Shown here: positions 1 to 8,000 of the stretch, one piece after another
Numbering within the stretch: the stretch's first letter is position 1
Layout: every line of letters starts with the position of its first letter
From: Algorimicrobium algoritergicola
GTDB lineage: Bacteria > Bacteroidota > Bacteroidia > Flavobacteriales > Flavobacteriaceae
Reading direction: 5' to 3'
Assembly: GCF_008086165.1 (NCBI RefSeq)
Contig: NZ_VSKL01000002.1
Location: 310,001 to 374,000, forward strand
Length of the DNA: 64,000 nucleotides
Made by a program: the position numbers and the translations under genes
The notes under the pieces: model-generated
Told to the model about the DNA's origin: nothing
The model's database searches: none
Seen by the model: the letters and a program-made list of their open reading frames with translations, nothing else

Positions 1-1404
1 AAGCGATGCTTTTTCAATTTGTAATAATACTTTAGCAGCACTATTACCACTCATTACGGCAAGTTCAGCACTTGGCCAAGCAACAATTAATCGTGGATCA
101 TACGCTTTTCCGCACATAGCGTAATTACCAGCGCCATAGCTGTTTCCTAAAATAATAGTGAATTTGGGAACCACACTGTTACTAACAGCATTTACCATTT
201 TGGCACCATCTTTAATAATACCACCATGTTCACTCTTGCTACCAACCATAAAACCAGTAACATCCTGTAAGAATACTAATGGTATTTTCTTCTGGTTACA
301 ATTAGCAATAAAACGGGTAGACTTATCAGCCGAATCATTATAAATTACACCACCAAATTGCATTTCACCTTTTGCCGTTTTTACCAATTTACGTTGATTG
401 GCAACAATTCCAACTGCCCAACCGTCAATTCGTGCGTAACAAGTAATAATGGATTTTCCGTAATCGGCTTTGTATTCTTCAAATTCACTATTATCAACCA
501 ACCGCTTGATAATTTCATACATATCATATTGATCTGCACGCGATTTTGGTATAATTCCGTAAATATCTTCTTGGTTTTCTTTCGGTTTTTTAGCATCCGC
601 ACGATTAAATCCGGCTTTATCAAAATCGCCAATTTTATCGACGATGTTTTTAATTTTATCTAAAGCATCTTTGTCATCTTTCGCTTTATAATCGGTAACA
701 CCAGAAATTTCGCAATGTGTTGTTGCGCCACCAAGTGTTTCATTATCTATAGTTTCTCCAATTGCGGCTTTTACCAAATAACTACCAGCTAAAAAGATGC
801 TTCCTGTTTTATCAACTATCAAGGCTTCATCGCTCATAATGGGTAAATAGGCACCACCAGCAACACAACTTCCCATAACAGCAGCAATTTGGGTGATTCC
901 CATGCTACTCATAATGGCGTTATTTCTAAAAATACGACCAAAATGTTCCTTGTCAGGAAATATTTCATCTTGCAAAGGCAGATAAACACCAGCTGAATCA
1001 ACTAAATATATGATAGGTAATCTGTTTTCTATAGCAATTTCTTGAGCGCGTAAATTCTTTTTAGCCGTTATTGGAAACCAAGCACCAGCTTTAACAGTCG
1101 CATCATTGGCAACTACCAAACATTGTTTGCCTTTTACATAACCCATCTTTACAACCACACCCGCAGAAGGGCATCCTCCGTGTTCTTCATACATATCGTC
1201 TCCTGCAAAAGCAGCGATTTCAATGACTGGTTTTTTAGGATCTAGTAAATAATCAATACGCTCTCTTGCTGTTAATTTTCCTTTGGCATGTTGCTTTTCA
1301 ATACTTTTTTTACCACCACCAAGCTTCACATACGCAAAGCGTTTTTTTAATTCGGAAATAAGCAATTTATTATGATCTTCGTTTTTATTGAAGTTGATAT
1401 CCAT
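1..1404 (-). CDS. Acyl-CoA carboxylase, carboxyltransferase (beta) subunit, 3'-truncated by the window
   Basis: The minus strand is open for 468 codons from the ATG at 1404 to the window edge, so the C-terminus (about 70-80 residues by family length, usually 515-545) lies outside. It reads as the biotin-dependent carboxyltransferase of methylcrotonyl-/propionyl-CoA carboxylases: GKLTARERIDYLLD near the N-terminus, the LVDSAG and SCVAGGAYLPIMSDEA oxyanion-type segments, LGGATTHCEISGVTD, and later LQDVTGFMVGS and GNSYGAGNYAMCGKAYDPR. The enzyme transfers CO2 from carboxybiotin to an acyl-CoA in branched-chain amino-acid or propionate metabolism. The GAGNYAMCG block and overall arrangement look closer to methylcrotonyl-CoA carboxylase, but substrate cannot be settled by eye. 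It is divergent from the DoxX gene, with 145 nt between the start codons. Confidence 0.9.
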   Translation of the reverse strand, partial: MDINFNKNEDHNKLLISELKKRFAYVKLGGGKKSIEKQHAKGKLTARERIDYLLDPKKPVIEIAAFAGDDMYEEHGGCPSAGVVVKMGYVKGKQCLVVANDATVKAGAWFPITAKKNLRAQEIAIENRLPIIYLVDSAGVYLPLQDEIFPDKEHFGRIFRNNAIMSSMGITQIAAVMGSCVAGGAYLPIMSDEALIVDKTGSIFLAGSYLVKAAIGETIDNETLGGATTHCEISGVTDYKAKDDKDALDKIKNIVDKIGDFDKAGFNRADAKKPKENQEDIYGIIPKSRADQYDMYEIIKRLVDNSEFEEYKADYGKSIITCYARIDGWAVGIVANQRKLVKTAKGEMQFGGVIYNDSADKSTRFIANCNQKKIPLVFLQDVTGFMVGSKSEHGGIIKDGAKMVNAVSNSVVPKFTIILGNSYGAGNYAMCGKAYDPRLIVAWPSAELAVMSGNSAAKVLLQIEKASL

Positions 1405-1481
1405 AGATTTTTTTCTTTGCTACGAATTTACGAAAGTAGATCTTGGTTTGAAAGTGATTATTTTGTTAAATAACATTACAT

Positions 1482-1504
1482 GGAAATAGTTTCCTTGGAA
1501 ACTA
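1482..1504. promoter_or_regulatory. Palindromic operator candidate over the DoxX-MarR promoter
   Basis: TAGTTTCCTTGGAAACTA at 1487-1504 is a perfect inverted repeat (8 bp arms, 2 nt centre). A third GGAAA half-site at 1482-1486 makes an overlapping GGAAA-TAG-TTTCC palindrome. The -33 TTG (1495-1497) lies inside it, so a bound repressor would block sigma. The cluster it controls encodes a MarR-family regulator, which makes autoregulation the simplest reading (inference). Confidence 0.6.
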
Positions 1505-1525
1505 AAATAATATTTCTTAAATTTG
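1495..1525 (+). promoter_or_regulatory. Bacteroidota-type promoter of the DoxX-FMN reductase-GNAT-MarR cluster
   Basis: TTG at 1495-1497, a 20-nt spacer, then TAAATTTG at 1518-1525, which fits the TTG/TAnnTTTG consensus of the primary Bacteroidota sigma factor. It also decides the start of the next gene: an in-frame TTG codon at 1523 is part of the -7 box and therefore cannot be the initiation codon. Confidence 0.7.
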
Positions 1526-1549
1526 TACTCTAACCTTAAAACTTTTAAA

Positions 1550-1906
1550 ATGAAAAGGGATAAAATTATTTATTACGTCGCAACAGGACTACTGACTGTT
1601 TTGTTATTATATTCTGCAGGCATGTATTTTTTTATGTATGACGATGTAACTGCCATGTTTACCAATTTTGGCTATCCAACCTATTTAATTTATCCATATG
1701 CAGTAGTTAAGTTACTAGGATTAATTGCATTATGGACACCAAGTTTAAAAATTGTAAAAGAATGGGCTTATGCAGGTTACTTTTTTGCTTTTATTTTAGC
1801 GTTTTTCGCTCATTACATGATAGGTGATGGTGAACAAGTAGCAGCCGTATTAGCAATCATCCTTTTGATGGTGTCGTATATATTTAACAAAAGACTACAA
1901 AATTAA
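1550..1906 (+). CDS. DoxX-like small membrane protein
   Basis: 118 aa from ATG 1550; the longer reading from TTG 1523 overlaps the promoter and is rejected. Four hydrophobic segments span almost the whole protein (for example TGLLTVLLLYSAGMYFFMY and a central VVKLLGLIALW), with the short DoxX/DUF4064-like layout (residue pattern Y..AVVKLLG.IAL). Such proteins sit in the inner membrane and are found with thiol and quinone redox systems; the exact activity is unknown. It is the first gene of a cluster and its stop is 1 nt before the FMN reductase start. Confidence 0.75.
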   Translation: MKRDKIIYYVATGLLTVLLLYSAGMYFFMYDDVTAMFTNFGYPTYLIYPYAVVKLLGLIALWTPSLKIVKEWAYAGYFFAFILAFFAHYMIGDGEQVAAVLAIILLMVSYIFNKRLQN

Positions 1907-1907
1907 T

Positions 1908-2456
1908 ATGAAAAAAATTATTGCATTTGCAGGAAGTAACAGTAAGAAATCCATTAACAAACAGCTAGTAGAATACACAGCTAGTTTAATAGAAGATGCC
2001 AATTTTGAAGTAACTGTCTTAGATTTAAATGATTTTGAAATGCCTTTTTTTGGTGTTGATTTGGAAGCGCGAGATGGTCATCCTGATTCAGCTAAAAATT
2101 TATTCAATCACATCCAAAATTCCGATGGTTTATTAATATCATTAGCAGAACATAATGGGGCTTATAGCACGGTTTTTAAAAATGCTTTCGATTGGATGTC
2201 ACGAATTAATTCAAAAACGTTTGCTAAAAAACCTATGATTCTAATGGCTGCTTCACCAGGAGGTAGAGGAGGCGCATCTGTTTTAGCCATGGCCAAAGAT
2301 CGTTTTCCAAGACATGAAGCGCGCATTATAGCTGATTTTTCTTTGCCCATGTTTGGAACCAATTTTCAAAGCGGAAAATTAGTTGAAGAAGCCCTAAAGA
2401 CAGAATTAAAAAATAAAGTTGAATTATTTAAAAATGAAATTATTCATGGAAGTTAA
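1908..2456 (+). CDS. NAD(P)H-dependent FMN reductase-like flavoprotein
   Basis: 182 aa with a flavodoxin-like fold. The FMN phosphate loop AGSNSKKSINKQL lies at residues 8-20, EHNGAYSTVFKNAFDW (about 80-95) matches the conserved ExNxxxxxxLKNAxDW motif, and a later Gly-rich SPGGRGG segment fits the family. Cytosolic. It probably reduces FMN, quinones or azo compounds with NAD(P)H. It is translated immediately after the DoxX-like gene and overlaps the following GNAT gene by 11 nt, so the three are almost certainly co-transcribed. The physiological substrate is unknown. Confidence 0.88.
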   Translation: MKKIIAFAGSNSKKSINKQLVEYTASLIEDANFEVTVLDLNDFEMPFFGVDLEARDGHPDSAKNLFNHIQNSDGLLISLAEHNGAYSTVFKNAFDWMSRINSKTFAKKPMILMAASPGGRGGASVLAMAKDRFPRHEARIIADFSLPMFGTNFQSGKLVEEALKTELKNKVELFKNEIIHGS

Positions 2457-2742
2457 ACATCAAAAACAAGATAAAAGCGGCAAATTTTACATTGAAATAG
2501 ATGGCGAGCAAAAAGCCGAAATGACTTATAGATTTAAGTCTGAAAATGTCATAGATATCAATCATACTGAAGTAGATGAGTCTTTAAGCGGTCAAGGTGT
2601 TGGTTATAAACTTATGGATGCAGCTGTTACTTTTATGCGTGATAATAATTTAAAAGCTGTAGCTAGTTGTTCCTATGCGCAACACGTTTTTAAAAAGAAA
2701 CAAGAAGATTATAAGGATATTATTTATGATAAAAATTCATAG
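2446..2742 (+). CDS. Small GNAT-fold N-acetyltransferase-like protein (Acetyltransf_CG type)
   Basis: 98 aa from ATG 2446; upstream in-frame ATG 2434 and TTG 2419 would deepen the overlap with the FMN reductase. It is a minimal acetyl-CoA-binding unit: the GQGVGYKLMDAAV loop (about residues 47-59) is the R/QxxGxG/A pyrophosphate-binding motif, and CSYAQHVFKKK near the C-terminus matches the C.YV..F..K end of the short GNAT family that includes human NATD1. The acetyl acceptor is unknown. Co-transcribed with DoxX, FMN reductase and MarR. Confidence 0.8.
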   Translation: MEVKHQKQDKSGKFYIEIDGEQKAEMTYRFKSENVIDINHTEVDESLSGQGVGYKLMDAAVTFMRDNNLKAVASCSYAQHVFKKKQEDYKDIIYDKNS

Positions 2743-2760
2743 GTTTTAAATTTGAAAATA

Positions 2761-3198
2761 ATGGGAAATATAGCTGATGATGTCAATTCACGTTTTGATA
2801 ATAATAAAGTCAAAGTATTAATTAATATCCTGTTTACAGCTGGTTGGATTACCAATAAGCAGAATGCTTTTTTTAAGCCTTTTGGTATTTCGCCACAACA
2901 GTATAATATTTTACGAATTTTGAAAGGTGCAGGAGAACCTTTAAAAGCGCAAACTGTTAAGGATCGTATGATTGAACGCGCACCAAATGCTACGCGCCTT
3001 ATGGATAAACTATCTGCAAAACAGTTAATTGAGCGTGTACCATGTGATCATGATAGACGAGTAGTTTATATTCATATTACAAAAGACGGTTTGGCGCTGA
3101 TTAAAGAAATTTCTGCCGATTTAAACATGGATTTTTTAGAAAATCTTTCAGAAAATGAAGCTGGACAATTAAGCGATTTATTGGATAAATTACGATAG
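2761..3198 (+). CDS. MarR-family transcriptional regulator
   Basis: 145 aa from ATG 2761; a TTG at 2752 is the only upstream alternative. It has the winged-helix MarR core: FGISPQQYNILRILKGAG (helices 2-3), a recognition region NATRLMDKLSAKQLIERV, and the wing DHDRRVVYIHITKDG, the classic DxRxxxxxxT wing motif. MarR dimers bind roughly 16-20 bp palindromes and release DNA on binding phenolic or electrophilic ligands or on Cys oxidation. The only Cys is in VPCDHDRR, next to the wing. The palindrome at 1487-1504 is the obvious operator candidate. It follows the GNAT gene by 18 nt. Confidence 0.9.
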   Translation: MGNIADDVNSRFDNNKVKVLINILFTAGWITNKQNAFFKPFGISPQQYNILRILKGAGEPLKAQTVKDRMIERAPNATRLMDKLSAKQLIERVPCDHDRRVVYIHITKDGLALIKEISADLNMDFLENLSENEAGQLSDLLDKLR

Positions 3199-3284
3199 CA
3201 TATTTTTCAAAATACTATTCAATAAAGTCCTTCCTTTGGATATATTGAAAAATTAAAAAACTACTCACGTTCGTGGGCATTACA

Positions 3285-4004
3285 ATGAAAACACAACTAC
3301 AAAAAGCCGAAAATAGAGGTTTCGCCAATCATGGTTGGTTGCAAGCCAATCACTCTTTTAGTTTTGCTAACTATTTTAATAAAGACAACATGCAATATGG
3401 TGCTTTACGCGTTTTAAATGATGACGTAATTGCACCTAAAATGGGGTTTGGAACACATCCACATGATAATATGGAAATTATTACCATTCCTTTAAGTGGT
3501 GTTTTAAAACATCGGGACAACATGAAGGAAGATTGGCAATCGGTCTTACCTGGCGAAGTTCAAGTAATGAGCGCTGGAACTGGCGTGCAACACTCTGAAA
3601 TAAATGGGTCCAATGATGAACATTTAAGTTTATTTCAAATTTGGGTGATTCCCAACAAACAAAATGTAGAACCACGATATGGACAAAAAGCTTTCAATGA
3701 ATTAGATAGGAAAAATTCATTTCAAACATTAGTAACATCAATTGATGACAATCATGAAGGCAGTTTAAAGATTCATCAAGATGCCATAATTTCAAGAATG
3801 GATTTAGATGCTGGCAAAACATTTGAATATCAACTGAAAAGTGAAAATCATGGTGTTTATATCATGAATATCTTTGGAAATGTAACCATTGAAAAGGAAA
3901 TTTTGGAAACTAGAGATGCCTTGGGTATTTCAGAAACTGATACGTTTTCAATGCAAGCAAATATAGATTCTGGACTACTTTTTATTGAGGTTCCTATGAG
4001 ATAA
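3285..4004 (+). CDS. Pirin-family cupin protein (quercetinase-like)
   Basis: 239 aa from ATG 3285 (a GTG at 3273 is in frame but less likely). Bicupin fold with the metal-binding motif GTHPHDNMEIITIPLSG (two His, one Glu) and the downstream GTGVQHSEINGS segment carrying a further His, followed by QIWVIPNKQNVEPRYGQ, all diagnostic of pirins. Several bacterial pirins oxidise quercetin; others are redox-linked regulators. The C-terminal cupin runs to residue 239. It lies 86 nt after MarR, probably in the same stress cluster, and ends at a strong terminator. Confidence 0.9.
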   Translation: MKTQLQKAENRGFANHGWLQANHSFSFANYFNKDNMQYGALRVLNDDVIAPKMGFGTHPHDNMEIITIPLSGVLKHRDNMKEDWQSVLPGEVQVMSAGTGVQHSEINGSNDEHLSLFQIWVIPNKQNVEPRYGQKAFNELDRKNSFQTLVTSIDDNHEGSLKIHQDAIISRMDLDAGKTFEYQLKSENHGVYIMNIFGNVTIEKEILETRDALGISETDTFSMQANIDSGLLFIEVPMR

Positions 4005-4026
4005 TTTACCTAAAATAATTGAATTA

Positions 4027-4052
4027 AAAAGCAGCTTAAAGGCTGCTTTTTC
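4027..4052 (+). terminator. Intrinsic terminator after the pirin gene
   Basis: Stem AAAAGCAGC (4027-4035) pairs with GCTGCTTTT (4042-4050) around a 6-nt loop, followed by more T. It ends the stress cluster. Confidence 0.85.
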
Positions 4053-4106
4053 TGTTAAAAATCACGATATTTGTATTTGCTAACTTTTAAAATAAAATAA
4101 CAAATT

Positions 4107-4289
4107 ATGGCAATGAATAAAAATACGGTTTTAGCTTGGGCGACTGCCATTATGATTTTCGTAGGATTGGCATTAATAGCACTTGGTGCATTTAGATATG
4201 ATGATGTAGCAGGTTGGGGATTTGCAGCTGTAGGAATCGGTTTTTTCGCAATCGCTTGGGTTTTCAATGCATTGAAAGGACGTGTTTAG
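4107..4289 (+). CDS. Small two-helix membrane protein (CAL67264-like)
   Basis: 60 aa with two hydrophobic helices, TVLAWATAIMIFVGLALIA and GWGFAAVGIGFFAIAWVFNA, joined by FRYDDVAG. It resembles a short membrane protein family of Flavobacteriia named after a Gramella locus (CAL67264), from memory. It lies 77 nt before the EttA gene with no terminator seen between them. Function unknown. Confidence 0.7.
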   Translation: MAMNKNTVLAWATAIMIFVGLALIALGAFRYDDVAGWGFAAVGIGFFAIAWVFNALKGRV

Positions 4290-4366
4290 TCACTATTCAG
4301 TACCATTAAATAGTCCTTTCGGAATTACAAATAATATAAAAAATAACTCAATAACATAACAACATT

Positions 4367-6058
4367 ATGAGTGACGATAAAAAAGTAATTTTTTCCATGT
4401 CTGGTTTAACCAAGACATTTCCAGGTGCCAATACACCTGTGTTAAAAAATATTTATTTAAGTTTTTTCTATGGAGCAAAAATTGGGATTTTAGGTCTTAA
4501 TGGTTCTGGAAAATCTACTTTATTAAAAATTATTGCAGGTCAAGATAAAAACTACCAAGGTGATGTTACCTTTCTACAAGATTATTCAGTGGGCTTTTTA
4601 GAGCAAGAGCCACAATTGGATGATGAGAAAACGGTAATGGAAATAGTTCGGGAAGGCGCTGCCGAAACAGTAGCTATACTTGATGAGTATAATAAAATTA
4701 ATGACATGTTTGGTCTGGAGGAAGTATATTCAGATGCAGATAAAATGGAAAAGCTGATGAATCGTCAGGCTATTCTTCAAGATCAAATTGATGCATCAGA
4801 TGCTTGGGAATTAGATACCAAATTAGAAATAGCCATGGATGCGTTACGAACGCCAGATGGCGATAAAAAGATTGGCATTCTTTCAGGAGGTGAGCGTCGT
4901 CGTGTAGCGTTATGTCGTTTATTATTACAAGAACCTGATGTATTATTATTAGATGAGCCTACTAACCACTTGGATGCAGAATCTGTACATTGGTTAGAGC
5001 ATCATTTAGCGCAATATAAAGGAACTGTAATTGCAGTTACGCACGATAGATACTTTTTAGATAATGTAGCAGGTTGGATTTTAGAATTAGATAGAGGTGA
5101 AGGTATTCCTTGGAAAGGAAACTATTCATCTTGGTTGGATCAGAAGTCAAAACGTATGGCTCAAGAAAGTAAAGTCGCTTCTAAACGTCAGAAAACATTG
5201 GAACGTGAGCTAGAATGGGTTCGTCAAGGAGCTAAAGGTCGTCAAACCAAGCAAAAAGCGCGTTTGAATAACTACGACAAATTAATGAGTCAAGACCAAA
5301 AACAATTGGATGAGAAATTAGAAATCTACATTCCAAATGGTCCACGTCTAGGAACCAATGTTATTGAAGCCAAAGGCGTGAGTAAAGGTTATGATGATAA
5401 ATTATTATACGAAGATTTAAATTTCAATTTACCACAAGCAGGAATAGTTGGTATTATAGGTCCTAATGGTGCAGGTAAAACCACTATTTTTAAAATGATC
5501 ATGGGTGAAATTGAACCCGATAAAGGCGAATTTGTCGTGGGTGAAACTGCAAAAATTGCGTACGTTGATCAAAGTCATTCTAATATAGACCCTGAAAAAA
5601 CCATTTGGCAAAATTTTAGTGATGAACAGGATTTAATAATGATGGGTGGAAAAGAAGTTAACTCTAGAGCCTATCTAAGCCGTTTTAATTTTTCAGGTGG
5701 TGAACAAAACAAAAAAGTAAAATTATTATCTGGTGGTGAACGTAACCGTTTGCATTTAGCTATGACTTTAAAAGAAGAAGGTAACGTGTTACTATTGGAT
5801 GAGCCAACGAACGACTTGGACGTAAATACCCTACGTGCTTTAGAAGAAGGTTTAGAAAACTTTGCAGGTTGTGCAGTAGTAATTAGTCACGACCGTTGGT
5901 TTTTAGATAGAATTTGTACGCACATTTTAGCGTTTGAAGGTAATAGTGAAGTCTACTTTTTTGAAGGTAGTTTTAGCGATTACGAAGAAAACAAGAAAAA
6001 ACGTTTGGGTGGTGATTTGATGCCAAAACGTATTAAGTATAAAAAATTAGTTCGCTAA
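4367..6058 (+). CDS. ettA: Energy-dependent translational throttle protein EttA (ABC-F)
   Basis: 563 aa, the usual EttA length. It has two ABC ATPase domains and no membrane segment: Walker A GLNGSGKSTL and GPNGAGKTT, signatures LSGGERRRVAL and LSGGERNRLHL, Walker B VLLLDEPTNHLD and VLLLDEPTNDLD. The first domain contains an insertion rich in charged residues (about 95-145), the arm that contacts the ribosomal L1 stalk in EttA; the linker between domains has the basic RQTKQKARL stretch. EttA binds the ribosomal E site and gates entry into elongation according to the ATP/ADP ratio. Confidence 0.95.
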   Translation: MSDDKKVIFSMSGLTKTFPGANTPVLKNIYLSFFYGAKIGILGLNGSGKSTLLKIIAGQDKNYQGDVTFLQDYSVGFLEQEPQLDDEKTVMEIVREGAAETVAILDEYNKINDMFGLEEVYSDADKMEKLMNRQAILQDQIDASDAWELDTKLEIAMDALRTPDGDKKIGILSGGERRRVALCRLLLQEPDVLLLDEPTNHLDAESVHWLEHHLAQYKGTVIAVTHDRYFLDNVAGWILELDRGEGIPWKGNYSSWLDQKSKRMAQESKVASKRQKTLERELEWVRQGAKGRQTKQKARLNNYDKLMSQDQKQLDEKLEIYIPNGPRLGTNVIEAKGVSKGYDDKLLYEDLNFNLPQAGIVGIIGPNGAGKTTIFKMIMGEIEPDKGEFVVGETAKIAYVDQSHSNIDPEKTIWQNFSDEQDLIMMGGKEVNSRAYLSRFNFSGGEQNKKVKLLSGGERNRLHLAMTLKEEGNVLLLDEPTNDLDVNTLRALEEGLENFAGCAVVISHDRWFLDRICTHILAFEGNSEVYFFEGSFSDYEENKKKRLGGDLMPKRIKYKKLVR

Positions 6059-6070
6059 TTAAATTAAAAA

Positions 6071-6102
6071 AAGCCTCGTAATTTACGAGGCTTTTTTTTT
6101 TG
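6071..6102. terminator. Terminator shared by EttA (+) and the small membrane genes (-)
   Basis: AAGCCTCGTAA (6071-6081) and TTACGAGGCTT (6083-6093) form a perfect 11-bp stem with an A-run before it and a long T-run after it, so it works in both directions between the convergent genes. Confidence 0.9.
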
Positions 6103-6111
6103 GTATTTTTT

Positions 6112-6315
6112 TTATTCGGATTCATACATATGTCCAGTATCCATTTTGAAATTATCAATTTCTATTTTCTTTAAGGCGTTCAAATTTTTTTCAAATTTAT
6201 CATGGGCTTCTTTCCATTGCTTTTCTGGAGAAACAGTATATAACCCTATTTTAGTTTTAAAGGCAATCATTAAAGCTATAAAATTAAAAACTACCATGTA
6301 AATAAGTGTTTCCAT
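6112..6315 (-). CDS. Small single-pass membrane protein ending in GHMY motif (unknown)
   Basis: 67 aa, not recognised. An N-terminal transmembrane helix (LIYMVVFNFIALMIAF) is followed by a charged, helical cytoplasmic tail with EKQWKEAHDKFEKNLNALKK, and the end is DTGHMYESE. The next gene upstream on the same strand (start at 6522) also encodes one TM helix, a charged linker and a GHMY-containing end; the gap is 9 nt, so they form a two-gene unit. Short length, consistent codon use and the shared tail argue that both are real. Confidence 0.65.
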   Translation of the reverse strand: METLIYMVVFNFIALMIAFKTKIGLYTVSPEKQWKEAHDKFEKNLNALKKIEIDNFKMDTGHMYESE

Positions 6316-6324
6316 AAATATAAT

Positions 6325-6522
6325 TTAATGGTTATTATACATGTGCCCTTCGGTAAAATCTTTATAAGGCTTCTTAGTATCTTCCTCTATAGATGGCGAA
6401 GATTTGCTTAAACGCTCATTCTCTTTTTTTAAAATTATTGATTTTCTAACACCTAATATGAGTAGGATTAAAAAGAATACAACGGTAATAGCAAGTATTT
6501 TCACAATGCTAATTTGTTCCAT
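6325..6522 (-). CDS. Small single-pass membrane protein ending in GHMY motif (unknown)
   Basis: 65 aa from ATG 6522 (MEQISIVKI...); a longer frame from 6567 lacks membrane-protein logic at its start. It has one strong TM helix, ILAITVVFFLILLILGV, then a basic segment (RKSIILKKENERL), an acidic linker and the end PYKDFTEGHMYNNH. It shares topology and the GHMY tail with its downstream neighbour. No known family recognised. Confidence 0.65.
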   Translation of the reverse strand: MEQISIVKILAITVVFFLILLILGVRKSIILKKENERLSKSSPSIEEDTKKPYKDFTEGHMYNNH

Positions 6523-6648
6523 TAATACAAAACTTTGGTACAGATATGTAGTACATTTAAGAAACATAGTAGGTAATAGATTGGGTTAATAGCTAGTCAA
6601 ATATAAAATATTTTTTTAACTAATCAACTAAAAATGAAAATATTGTGA

Positions 6649-7482
6649 TTATTTATACCAATCTAATTGTATAACCTCAATGGACTTGTTTCGGTCGTTT
6701 ATGCGTTTTTTAAAACTTTCCACATGGCTAAAACCTTTCGTTCCTCGATAATGATATGGTAATACCGTTTTTGGTTGAAATGCTAAAACAGCATCAGCCG
6801 CACTTTCAATTGGCATGGTGTACGGTAAGTTCATACAAACTAATGCGATATCAATATTTTTAAGATTTCGCATTTCAGGAATATCTTCTGTATCACCAGA
6901 AATATAAATGCGCTTATTATTTATTGTTAAAACATACCCATTTCCACGTCCTTTAGGATGGAATTTTAGAGCTTCCTCTCTTAAGTTATACATGGGAATT
7001 GCTTCAATATTCATTGAAGTTTTATTCATGAAATCATCTTTTTCCTGACCATTTTCCAAGACGGTAAAATTGGTTTTTAAAGATTCCGGCAATTTATCTT
7101 TAACCGCTTGTGGACCTATAATAATGCTGTTTGTGGTATTAATTGCCTCTAAAGTTTTAACATCCAAATGATCCCCATGAATATCTGTGATTATAATAAA
7201 AGTTGGGCTCTTAAAACCTGCATAGCGGATTGCTTCACCAACAGGATCCACATAAATTGAGATGTCATTGAAATTAATAACCATGCTGGCATGTTCAACT
7301 GGTGTGATTTTGATATCAGATGCTACATAATAATTGGGTATATCTATTTCTGATGGTACTTCAACCACTATTTCGGTTTCAATGTCAGTTTCATTTAAAA
7401 TGGGTTCTGATTGTTCTTTATCTGATTTACAACCAATAAATAAAATTGAAATGATAAAGATTGAAATATATTTAGTTTTCAT
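6649..7482 (-). CDS. Lipoprotein MBL-fold metallo-hydrolase (UlaG/Lactamase_B_3-like)
   Basis: 277 aa from ATG 7482, which gives a lipoprotein signal (ISIFIISILFIGCKS; lipobox FIGC, Cys 18); the upstream in-frame start at 7530 would bury it. The metallo-beta-lactamase core follows: HASMVINFNDISIYVDP, the metal motif DIHGDHLD (normally HxHxDH; the first His position is D here, so zinc site 1 is degenerate or shifted), later YISGDTEDIPEM and the C-terminal PYHYRG. Likely anchored in the periplasm or outer membrane. Substrate unknown; such proteins are often called putative Zn-dependent hydrolases. Confidence 0.8.
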   Translation of the reverse strand: MKTKYISIFIISILFIGCKSDKEQSEPILNETDIETEIVVEVPSEIDIPNYYVASDIKITPVEHASMVINFNDISIYVDPVGEAIRYAGFKSPTFIIITDIHGDHLDVKTLEAINTTNSIIIGPQAVKDKLPESLKTNFTVLENGQEKDDFMNKTSMNIEAIPMYNLREEALKFHPKGRGNGYVLTINNKRIYISGDTEDIPEMRNLKNIDIALVCMNLPYTMPIESAADAVLAFQPKTVLPYHYRGTKGFSHVESFKKRINDRNKSIEVIQLDWYK

Positions 7483-7532
7483 AAAACTCTTATTAGAAAA
7501 TAAAGATACGATTATTATGAAAGAAGCCATAA

Positions 7533-8000
7533 TTACAAATCTAAAATCATTTTAATATTACCGCGTTTATAGGGCGAATTGGTTTCAACAGGAATTTCTA
7601 CAAATCCGAATTTTCTATAAATATAAATAGCGTTTACTAATTTAGTATTTGAGTAGAGCAGTAGGTGTTTGATGTTTTCTTTTCTAGCAAATTCAATACA
7701 ATATTGCATTAATTTCTGTCCCATATTTTGACCACGTAATTCTGGTGAAACAGCCATTTTAGTGAGTTCTAATACATTTTTGTTAGGAGTTGGCATAAGA
7801 GCAACCGTACCAACAATTTTGTTGCTGATTCTTACAAAAAATATAGAACCTCCTTTGTTAATAATGTGAATTTCAGGTTTACTTAAAACTTCTTCATCAA
7901 AAGGTTCAACATAAAAATGGGTTTCAAGCCACTCAATATTCAATGCATAAAAGTCTTTAGCGTATTGTTTTTCAAATGGGATAATTTCAAGTATTGGCAT
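7533..8000 (-). CDS. GNAT-family N-acetyltransferase
   Basis: 155 aa with a full GNAT core: GTVALMPTPNKNVLELTKMAVSP (strands 3-4), the acetyl-CoA loop RGQNMGQKLMQYCIEFA (about 95-112), and LYSNTKLVNAIYIYRKFGF near the C-terminus. Acceptor unknown; the start of the domain resembles small-molecule or carnitine-operon-type acetyltransferases. Its ATG overlaps the end of the upstream arginase-family gene by 14 nt, indicating translational coupling. Confidence 0.88.
   Translation of the reverse strand: MPILEIIPFEKQYAKDFYALNIEWLETHFYVEPFDEEVLSKPEIHIINKGGSIFFVRISNKIVGTVALMPTPNKNVLELTKMAVSPELRGQNMGQKLMQYCIEFARKENIKHLLLYSNTKLVNAIYIYRKFGFVEIPVETNSPYKRGNIKMILDL

Noticed and set aside
1523-1549. N-terminal extension of the DoxX-like protein from TTG 1523
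   Set aside because: The codon lies inside the TAAATTTG -7 promoter box; ATG 1550 gives the expected short N-terminus.
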